Below, piece after piece: positions 10,634 through 18,998 of a stretch of DNA of 64,000 nt; positions within the stretch are counted from its first letter, which is position 1, and every line of letters starts with the position of its first letter. Where the stretch lies: positions 1 to 64,000 of the forward strand of contig JAQGBZ010000341.1 in the NCBI GenBank assembly GCA_034687125.1, in the 5' to 3' direction. The notes under the pieces are model-generated. The model was given only the letters and a program-made list of their open reading frames with translations, had not been told where the DNA came from and ran no database searches. This DNA comes from Neelides folsomi (lineage: Eukaryota > Arthropoda > Collembola > Neelipleona > Neelidae). Both the position numbers and the translations under genes were made by a program.

Positions 10634-10686
10634 ATAAGTATCTTTCTTTTTAAAATAAACAATCATATAAAAAGAAAGATACTTAT
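10634..10686. repeat. Perfect 19-bp inverted repeat (hairpin)
   Basis: Arm 10634-10652 (ATAAGTATCTTTCTTTTTA) is the exact reverse complement of 10668-10686, with a 15-nt spacer. The flanks do not extend the pairing. It may be a tiny fold-back element or a cruciform-forming site. Confidence 0.85.
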
Positions 10687-11143
10687 AATCTATAATATAC
10701 ACATTATTTCCAAACAGACGAAATATTTAAATTAAGTCTCTGGATGTCTGGGTAAACTAAAGTATCTAGCATATAAAAACATACAACATTATTCCTTTTC
10801 CTTCGTCAATGTTTATCTTATCTCAAACTCCGACTATAGACTTTTCCAATCCAATGATCCATCCATGCTGTAGTGTAGATATTAGGTCTCTAAAACCCGT
10901 TCTCTATCTTGTTAAAAATTAAAAGAGTATTCTTTTATTTTATAGGTCTGTTATCCAACTTTAAGTAATACAGATAGGTAGTAAGAAAACGTATATGAGC
11001 CTAGCTAATATAATGTAGTTTAACTAAAGATATATAACTTTTCTTTAATTGCATTCCCAGACTGTTTGTGACTCTGCTCTGTGGAGAGTCTTGTCCAGTT
11101 TCTCACCAACCCAACCAGCATTTCTCCTCACGCATTTACGCAG

Positions 11144-11151
11144 TATAAATA
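11144..11151 (+). promoter_or_regulatory. TATA box candidate for the NB-ARC gene
   Basis: TATAAATA stands in a short GC-richer stretch (about 11,050-11,170), 250 bp before the ATG at 11401. The position suits a start site near 11,175. Confidence 0.45.
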
Positions 11152-11400
11152 GTTTACATTTGACTGCCAAAATATCCTTGAGAATTTTTAGAGGATTCAA
11201 AGTTAAATATTACATAAATTGTTTGTCTATGATTCTTTTAAATACAATATATTACACATTTTAATTGAAACATCATCTTTATATAGAATATTTTACTTAT
11301 CATTAGTTGTATACATTTTGTTTATATTTATTTTGTCAATAATTTTATAATTTTTAATAATAGAATTGTGATATATTTTTATAAATTCATTAAATAAGAA

Positions 11401-13741
11401 ATGGAAAGTAAGTACTAATCTAAAACTTGTGCATTATAAATTTTATTATATTTTTGCCAGTTTGTAAATTATTCTCATGAATCTCATGTTTTTATGTGCG
11501 TCATGTCATCATGCTATGTGTTTAAATTTAAATTAAAAATTTTGATATAACAGGTTGGATTGTTGAATCGGCTAATAAATTGGCAAATAGACATTACCTC
11601 CAAAAAGAAATCGAAGAATTTTTTCTTCTCATTGGAGAAGCAAAAATTCACAAATCAAATAAAGAATCATCTCAAATTGTCGCATACAATAATGCAATTC
11701 GATCTTGGGTAAATTCAAACAATGGAACAAAAAAGGAGCTAATTCAAATACTGAATGAAAAGTTGGGATGGAAGGCTGTGGCAAATGAAATAATTGAGAT
11801 ACAATCAAACACAGACAAAATATTTTGGAATGTTCATCCAAGAGAGGAAAAGTACATTGATAGGAAAAAAGTATCAGATGCAATTAATAATCATTTAAGT
11901 AAATCCAATGAAGTTCTCATCACAGCTTTTGTTGGTCTTGGCGGAATTGGGAAAACTACAGTGACGGCGGAATACGTATGGAAGAACGAAGACAAATATG
12001 AAATAATAGTTTGGTTCGATTCTGAGTCGAAAGAAAATCAAAAATTTTGTTTGAAGGATGAATATTTGAGATTTGGAGTGGAAAATTTTATAACAACAAA
12101 ATATAACGATGATATTTGCAAAGTCAAAAATTGGTTTGAAAAAAATTCCAAATGGCTAATTATTTTTGACAATGTTACAAATGAAGATGATCTCAAAGGC
12201 TTTATTCCTAACCGTGGCGGAAAAGTTATCATCACTTCCAGAAATCGATTTTGGGAAATTAAGAATAAAATTGAACTTGAAAAATATTCACTTGAAGAAG
12301 TTAATGAATATTTGACTGAATATCTTAAACCCCAATATGATAGTACAATTAATCAAACAGATGGCGAAGAAATTATTCTCAAATTTGCAACTGATCTTGA
12401 TTATCATCCGTTAGCAATTACTCATGCTGTTTCGTATATTAAAAACGATACGATAAGTATTAAAGAATATTTAGAATATAAGGACGAACAAAGGGAAATT
12501 ATTTTATCAAAATTCACCGTTGAAGACATTGATAATGATGAATTTTTAAAATCTTATATTAAAGTTTTTGAGTCATTCATGTTAAGTGTGAAAAAAATTT
12601 ATTCGTTACCAAATGGTAAAAAATCCATTGATTGTTTAAACAAATGTGCATTTTTAGTTCCAGAAAAAATTCCAAGATGCTTATTTTCAAGAGGGTCTTT
12701 GCTGATATTAGCAAAATATTACTTAATTACTTACATTAACAGTGAATTTCTTTTAATTCACCGACTTGTCCAAGAATCAATAAGATTCAAGATGGCTGGA
12801 AATTCAACCGGACCAATTGATGACAATATGTAAATTATTTTAATATTATTTTTTTAAATTAATAATATCTTAATTTAAAATATTATTTAATATTTCAATT
12901 TAATTGTATACGGAAAAAAATTCGAAATATCATTTAATATCAAAATAATTTAAATAATAGTCACTGATTAAATAAATTTCAATGATTCAGTAACTCAGAA
13001 TATAAATTGAATATTTTTAGATATTCATCAACCTCGATTCTCAAAGAGGAACTCATGCTCACATATGAACTGTTTGATAAATTTTATCCAATTGGAAAAC
13101 GAAGAAAAGAAGACGTTCTTTTGAAGCGATCGTTATTGCCACATTATGGGTCATTACTTGGCTATCATTTGAAACACCATGAAACAAATATTACACCAGA
13201 ACAGACGAAAAAATTGATACAAATTGAATTAGAAGAAGTTGCAGAATCAGTTGTAAATTATAATGCGTCCTATTCAAACCCTGGGAACTATCAAACGATT
13301 AAAAATGTTGTAACGTCTTCGAAATTTGCCCTGAAGGCAGCAGTGGATAAAATTGAATCAATGGTTAAAATTAATCCAACCAATGAAAAAGAGTATGAGG
13401 ATGCTTTAAACAAATGCTTAGAAACATTTAAAAAAGAATTAATTCCCAATGATGAAATTATTGGAGAAACAAATCTTTATCTTGCTTTTTATTATATTCG
13501 CAAGTTCTTAATGTTAGAAAGCAACAAAGATGAATATTTGAAGTCTGCCAATGAATATCAAACTTCTGCTTTGATTGGAAAATTTGATGAAGCCCAAATT
13601 CCATTTACGAGTTTATTAGAATGTAAAGGTTTTTTAAATGGAATTGGTAGTGAAAATAACAAAAAATATCAACTTGAATTTTACATGGATGCTTATCGTA
13701 AGCAGATGAATTATTTCCAAAGAGATTTTGTGAACGGTTAG
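11401..13741 (+). CDS. Death-like / NB-ARC STAND NTPase with helical C-terminus (NLR/Apaf-like)
   Basis: Three coding exons join in phase: 11401-11407 (only 7 nt, ATGGAAA), 11554-12829 and 13021-13741 (667 residues). The second exon's open frame runs to a stop at 12831-12833, but the AT|GTAAAT donor at 12830 joins exactly in phase with the acceptor TTTTTAG before 13021. Residues about 1-88 are helical; AIRSWVNSNNGTKKELIQIL, then GWKAVANEI, resembles the last helices of Death-superfamily domains (inference). The NB-ARC domain follows: P-loop GLGGIGKTT (130-138), Walker B LIIFDN (204-209), KVIITSRNRFW (226-236), a GLPL-like HPLAI (287-291) and a winged-helix LIHRLVQESIR (His405). The C-terminal about 235 residues are helical and might be degenerate TPR-like repeats. 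STAND NTPases are ATP-driven oligomerising switches of immunity and cell death. No caspase, TIR or LRR domain was seen. Confidence 0.82.
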
Positions 13742-13745
13742 TTCA

Positions 13746-13751
13746 AATAAA
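13746..13751 (+). terminator. AATAAA poly(A) signal of the NB-ARC gene
   Basis: AATAAA begins 5 bp after the stop. This is unusually close, and the next gene's 5' exon begins within 80 bp. Confidence 0.45.
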
Positions 13752-13875
13752 TCAAATTAAATTAAATAATACAAAGCAGTAATTTTAATTTCATATTATT
13801 AAGCACATTAACAGATATAACGTAAGTTAATATTCAATTATTTAATTATTTATAATTTCAATAATTCTTATAGCA

Positions 13876-14576
13876 ATGCCTGAAATAATATGGGAAAAAC
13901 ATAGAAAGGGAATTTCGCTTGACAATGCTGTTTCGGCTGGAAGGTTCAATTTTCCTGGATTTCAATTTTATCGTGGAACGGGCTTTTTAAATGAAGGATA
14001 TGAGGTGGAAATTTTTATTGGGAAGGGGGAAACTCATGATGGTAATGTCATACCTGGGAAATTCATAAGATTCAATTCGCAGTATCCGTCAAAGAGATTT
14101 GATAGCTTCCAATGTTGTTATAACAAGGAAGAATTGAAAATTGATGATGGATATGAGGTAAAATTAAATACATATAATATTATAAAAATAATAAATTTAC
14201 ATAAATCTAAATTTAATTTAAAAATAAATAAAATACTAAACATGTACATATAATTCGCTTTTTATTATAAAAGTTCTGGCATACTGTTATACTTATACAT
14301 GAACTAATTTAGATATTAAGAATGGAGCCCGGAACTTACAAATGGGTCCTTTCAAAAAATGGAGAAAAAGTTAATAAAGCTATTTCTGGTGGAATTGAAA
14401 ATGGGGAAGAATTATATATAGGAAGAGTTTACATCGTTACCGAAAAAGATGAGGAAAAGAAAAAACCAACAGAACCTTCAGTTGGAAAAATAAGTCTTAA
14501 AGAGAGAGGATGTCTCGTCCCACTCTGGAACAAACAGCATATTTATGAAGAATATGAAATTCTTGTTGGTGTTTAA
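13876..14576 (+). CDS. Two-repeat DM9 (DUF3421) protein
   Basis: Coding exons 13876-14157 and 14313-14576 join in phase 0 (181 residues). A short 5' leader intron is likely: donor GTAAGT at 13822, acceptor TAG ending at 13873, two bases before the ATG. There is no signal peptide. Two DM9-type repeats are visible. Repeat 1 has DNAVSAGRFNFPG then VIPGKFIRF. Repeat 2 has NKAISGGIENGEELYIGRVY, VGKISLKERGCLVPLW and the closing YEEYEILVG, which is the classic DUF3421 ending. DM9 proteins of arthropods and molluscs include mannose-binding recognition molecules and infection-responsive cytoplasmic proteins; a binding role is inferred from that. The gene starts 134 bp after the NB-ARC stop on the same strand, so shared regulation, or read-through of the upstream gene, is possible. 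Confidence 0.85.
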
Positions 14577-14591
14577 ATAATTATATAGATA

Positions 14592-14597
14592 AATAAA
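14592..14597 (+). terminator. AATAAA poly(A) signal of the DM9 gene
   Basis: AATAAA 15 bp after the stop, with further AATAAA-like words just downstream. Confidence 0.5.
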
Positions 14598-14867
14598 TTT
14601 GCTAATAATAAAATACTCAAATTTAAATTAAAAAATTTCAATAAAATTATAAATGAGTATTGATGTTGTAGTGTATTAGTATATTACATATTACATTTTA
14701 TATAATTATGAAATTAAATTGTTTGTATATTACAGTGGGTCTATATTTTGTGTACATATTGAAATATCAAACTAATTTATGAATAGAATGAATAGATCTT
14801 AGATTTATCTAAACAATTATTTGTAAAATTTCAAATAGATAAAAGCTTAAGTTTTTTTTTATTACAA

Positions 14868-15035
14868 ACCAGCATTGGACCCGTCTCCCGACGGGCTGGT
14901 TATTTCTATCAATACTATTAATGGTAAATATATAGTGCATAATATAAAAATATAATGCAGTTTAATAAATATTTTTAACATTTAATAGTATGGATAGAAA
15001 TAACCAATTCGTCGGGAGAGGGGTCCATTGCTGGT
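14868..15035. mobile_element. 168-bp fold-back MITE-like element (ACCAGC ends)
   Basis: The first about 56 bp (from ACCAGCATTGGACCCGTCTC) and the last about 56 bp form imperfect inverted repeats that include GACCC, CTCCCGACG and TGGTTATTTCTATC blocks. The middle is AT-rich and non-coding. There is no open frame and no clear target-site duplication. This fits a non-autonomous DNA transposon (MITE) or fold-back element; the family is not recognised. Confidence 0.75.
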
Positions 15036-15322
15036 CTATCTTTAATAAAATATGAGTCTATTTCCGTAATCCGCCGACTAATAGTTCTTACTAAAACAGA
15101 GAGGGCAGATTAAATTAAATCATCCGGAATCACATTGCTTAATTTCCAATCCATTGGCGACTTGATTAATAGTAAACAAACTCGAATGTTTCTTAAATAT
15201 AATTCCGAAATATTCTGAATTTCTTACCGGGAAAGTTGGTTAAATTTGTGGTTATTCGTGCTTAATTAATTAACGAAACAACATTTTCAAAATCGTGGAA
15301 TGCTATTTTTGTCCCTGGGCCC

Positions 15323-16079
15323 GTCCGGTGAGAAGCGAAATCTGTTCCTTGCAAAATGTGTTCCCTTCACTTTATCGCAGAATTTAGACTAATGTTTAAT
15401 AATTATTTCAACATACCCCAGTTAATAATTATACGTGATATAATTTAATGTCCCAGGATATAGTTGTTTATTCACATTTTATTTGAATTTACCCCAGTAA
15501 TTATCTTTTAATATATAATTATATCGCTTGAATTAGGTATGAATAACAAAATTATGTCAACCTACCCTAATTTAAGCGGAATAGATGTTGGTGTATTAAA
15601 TGATTTGGTTGATCCGTCGATGCGACTGATTAGCTATAATAGGTTAGGTTAGTTTGAACATACAAACATGATCTACGTTTAATGTAAAACTGAGATACCG
15701 ACCGCGGGTTACCTCATTTTGCTGTACTAATAGGAACAATGGAACAAGTTTGCAAGTTAATCAATTGTCCCGAAGAGTCCATAAAAGGATAAAATCAACA
15801 AAAATTAATCTCAAGAAAATTTGGGTTGGATGCAATACTTTTGTTATATTTGCCTAAATAATGCTACATAAATAAATATTGAAGTGTAGGATGTTTTTAT
15901 ATATATTGGGGTAAGTTGGAATAAAGTGTAACTCGAACACTAAATCCTGCGACATTAAATAATAACACATTTAATTATTAACTTGGAAATGTTGAAATAA
16001 TTATTACATTAGTCTAAATTTTGCGATAAAAGTGAAGGGAACACATTTTGCATGAGAGGAGTTTCGGCGCGTCACCGAC
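15323..16079. mobile_element. About 757-bp fold-back element with long inverted repeats
   Basis: Left arm (about 15323-15515) and right arm (about 15890-16079) are imperfect inverted repeats nearly 190 bp long. Matching blocks include GCAAAATGTGTTCCCTTCAC, TTTAGACTAATG, AATAATTATTTCAACAT, AGTTAATAATTA and TTTAATGTC. The central about 370 bp have no long open frame. The structure is that of a non-autonomous DNA transposon with long terminal inverted repeats. Boundaries are approximate, since the right end runs into a separate perfect hairpin. No target-site duplication was identified. Confidence 0.72.
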
Positions 16080-16116
16080 AAACAGGTTTAAGATAAAATA
16101 AACCTGTTTGTCGGTG
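16073..16116. repeat. Perfect 18-bp stem hairpin
   Basis: CACCGACAAACAGGTTTA (16073-16090) is exactly complementary to 16099-16116 around an 8-nt loop. AACCTGTT words recur twice more in the next 60 bp. It overlaps the right end of the large fold-back element and may be a remnant of a second insertion. Confidence 0.88.
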
Positions 16117-16412
16117 GTTGATAATTACTTAAAAACCTGTTTCTCGTCACATGAAGGTATTTATAACCTGTTCTGAAATTCCGATTCAATTAAAAATCGA
16201 ATTCTCAGAATCTGGAACTGGTTATATCGCATTGGGGTTCATTTTATTAGCTTAGTCGTGGTTCAGTCTTTAATGCTCATTAGTTCATTTAAACACATTA
16301 AGCATGACAATTTGCTAATAATTGAAATTAAAAAAAAATTAAAAAAAGTTTTAATTCATACAATAATTAGTCCATATACAATTGACAATTTAAGTAAATC
16401 TTTTCTTTGAAA

Positions 16413-17254
16413 ATGAATTTCTTATTCTTTGTTTTAATTACATTACTTAATTCTTATTCTTCATTCCAATCTGCAATTTTTAAACGTGATGTTAATAATT
16501 GTGGCGAAAATATGAGGTATAATTCAGAAACTTATAAATGTGAATGTGATGTTGAAAAAATAAATATTCACATTCCTATGATTTACCACAGTGAAACTGA
16601 TCAGTGTTACTTCGTAAATGAACAGGTTTTAGTATATTTTTTAATTAATTATTAAATGTAAAAGAATTGAAATTTCTAACATAATAATTCAAAACAAATA
16701 GTTTTATTTAAATTTGTCCATTGGAATAATTTTATAATATTTATAAGAATATGTTTATTTAGATGAAATAATTTATTTTATCAAATTTTTGCAAGATTTG
16801 TTTTAATTCTCTTAAACTAATAAATTTCTAGGCTTATTGCAAAGAAGGCCAATGGCTGGAACTCTCAAAAACAAATAAAAATGAAGGAATCTGTAAAAGA
16901 AATCCATGCTTATCCTTCATTAAATCCCTTAAAGATCTCAAGAATCCAACTGGAGTTGTAATATGGCAGAATAAATGTTATCAACTTGAATCAGAATGTA
17001 CTTTCCCTGGATCAATTGGTCATATTGCATACTCTTTTGATAGCCCAACCTGTATCCCGTTTGTATCCCATGGTCCCCAATTGGATACAGACCAGATTTC
17101 TTGGGGTGGTTCAATTGCACCCAAAGAAACTCAACAACAGTGCCCAACCGGTAAAAAGAAAAATCATAATAACGATTGCGTTCACGATTATGAAATTACT
17201 AATCATTCAGAAGAAACTAAAAACGCTAGTTATGACTTTTACTCTGACGAATAA
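16413..17254 (+). CDS. Secreted cysteine-rich DUF4789-like protein
   Basis: Two exons join in phase 0: 16413-16625 and 16832-17254 (211 residues). The second exon has no early Met in frame and is easy to miss. A strong signal peptide (MNFLFFVLITLLNSYSS) is followed by a Cys-rich mature protein: CGENMRYNSETYKCECD, DQCYFVNEQ, then AYCKEGQWLELSK, ICKRNPC, WQNKCYQL and later single Cys residues. The pattern CxxGxWL followed by C-x3-NPC and KCY-x-L is like the arthropod DUF4789 family, whose function is unknown. The C-terminal about 40 residues are polar and acidic. It lies between fold-back elements. I infer an extracellular protein, perhaps cuticular or defence-related, but there is no direct evidence. 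Confidence 0.75.
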
Positions 17255-17323
17255 TTCAACGCTTTACTATAATATACTGTATATTATTAATATCTAATTG
17301 ATCTACAATTACTTGCATTTATG

Positions 17324-17873
17324 TATACCCCATTCACGGCCAAAGGTAACGTGAGTTTGAACGAACAGCTTAATTATTTCCAACGATACGAATATAGTTA
17401 GTTTATTGTTACTATTAATTGTTGTAATGCAAAGTTAAATTATATCCATACTCTTTTCATTCTCTTAAAATGAAAATTTATCATTTAAACATTTTAACAA
17501 ATAATTTTAGTTAATTTAATTTAATTACAGAGTTTTCTAGTTTAATTCACTTCATATCTATTAGATTGTTACATATTGAGTGTCTTATTGGTCTTATGCA
17601 AGTTTCGAATTTGCATTGATAACATAGGGAAAATGTTTTTAATTCGATTCCCTAGTTATACGCTATTATTTAATTAAATTTTTGATTTTTTTGCTTCTCC
17701 ATAAACACAATAAGACACTCAATATGTAACGATCTAATATTTGCTTTATAAATTGTTGTTTTAAACAAAATAAATACAAAATATGTTATACTACAATTAA
17801 TAGTAACAATAAACTAAATTCGTATCGCTGGAAATAATTAACTCAGGTTACCTTTGGCCGTGAATGAGGTATA
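17324..17873. mobile_element. 550-bp fold-back MITE-like element with TATA at both ends
   Basis: Outer arms (about 17328-17425 and about 17775-17869) are inverted repeats beginning CCCCATTCACGGCCAAAGGT and ending with the complement CCTCATTCACGGCC. A second inner pair (around TTACATATTGAGTGTCTTAT, 17570 and 17725) continues the pairing. TATA flanks both ends, consistent with a TA-type target-site duplication. There is no open frame. It looks like a non-autonomous TIR transposon; superfamily not assigned. Confidence 0.78.
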
Positions 17874-18269
17874 GTTATATATCCACCTGTTTATTAATAA
17901 AGTGATCTGGCTACATAGAAATATTTTTTTCACTAAATTCATAAATAGTAGCATTTTTTCATACAATTATATTTAATTTCAATAGTTCTCACTTTTCCAC
18001 TAATTATGGACTGAATAAAAAAAGAATCCCTCAAAGATGGGAAGTTTCATTGCATTTTAAAAACTTTTCCATTTCCATTCATTTTAAAATAAAAAATTAA
18101 TTAAAATTTTTTGTTGATTTAAATTATTCAAGGATGAAATCTTTTTAATAAAATTTTATATACATTAAACATGCATTTGCAAGTTAATACGTAAATACCT
18201 GGGAATATTTATTAATTAAATATTAATTAAAAGTGGTTGTGAGTATAATACTGAAAAAGCTTTGATTCT
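17874..18269. other. AT-rich spacer, nothing recognised
   Basis: No open frame, repeat or motif of note between the fold-back element and the GC-rich island upstream of syndecan. Confidence 0.55.
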
Positions 18270-18525
18270 TAGCCCATTGATGGCAGGGGATGCTGAGGGA
18301 GCGGAGGAAGCCTCAGGTGATGTGCAAAGTGTGGATTTGGTCTGCGCGCCGAGTCGCCCAGTTGAGCTCCTCTTCCTCCACATCAGATGAGTTGAGAGAG
18401 CCCGAGTTCCAACACGTATCTCTCCGACCTCCCATGAGACAAATCAATACGAGGCCCACAATGGCGTGCTCGCCCTCCCCCTCAAACCCGCTCGACCTTC
18501 GACCCCTGTGAAGTGAAGTAAACAA
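18270..18525 (+). promoter_or_regulatory. GC-rich island: likely syndecan promoter / 5' leader exon
   Basis: About 250 bp are clearly richer in G, C and CpG than the neighbourhood (CTGCGCGCCGAGTCGCCC and similar). Short frames exist on both strands (73 and 72 codons) without recognisable motifs. The last bases GAA|GTAAAC at about 18517 could be a donor joining to the acceptor ATAG before 18895. I read it as a CpG-rich promoter and leader exon; this is inference. Confidence 0.4.
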
Positions 18526-18894
18526 ATACAAAGTTAATTAATTGAACTGTTCTAAAACTATTCGCCCGACTTTCAATTATTAACCTCCTCGGCCTTGTTC
18601 CCGAAATCATCAAAGGTTTGTTCACTCTATTTAATTCCGGTCAAGATTTTTATTATTTACTTGTAAGTTTAATTATTTAAATAACTTTTCAATTAAATTA
18701 ATATTAGTAAAAATTTAATTATTAAAGCTTTAATATTTTTAAATTCAACTTCGAATTGAAGTTAAACCATTAATGTAAAATTTGACAATTTGGTTTCGAT
18801 TTCTAGCATTATTAATTTTAAAATTATTTAAGTAATTTAAGTATGTAATATTTATGGATTTGTAAACATTAAAGTTTTTTATTTTCTTAAATAG

Positions 18895-18998
18895 GAACAA
18901 GAAGAATTGTTTCGTGAAGTTCACATCGTTGAATTCGAGATTTTGAAACTTAACTTGGAGTTAGAATATTTGGAAGAGACAGTTAGGAAATATTAAAA
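18895..18998 (+). other. 5' untranslated part of the syndecan signal-peptide exon
   Basis: The acceptor TTCTTAAATAG ends at 18894. The following 104 bp lead without interruption to the ATG at 18999 and contain in-frame stops, so they are read as 5' UTR. Confidence 0.5.

Larger units (their letters stand above)
8737..11143. other. Long intergenic region, mostly empty
   Basis: Very AT-rich, with one GC-richer island at about 9,540-9,880 that may hold the upstream non-coding exon of the minus-strand VWA gene (possible donor GTAAGA just below 9,550). In the same area are a short kinase-like relic (listed separately) and a 68-codon minus-strand frame without motif. GACGTCAT (9415-9422) and ATGACTCA (9428-9435) resemble CRE and AP-1 sites; their use is unproven. 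A perfect hairpin at 10634-10686 is listed separately. Confidence 0.45.

Noticed and set aside
12831-13020. Stop after the NB-ARC frame suggesting two separate genes
   Set aside because: AT|GTAAAT and TTTTTAG|A join exactly in phase, so the stop lies in an intron and the gene continues to 13741.
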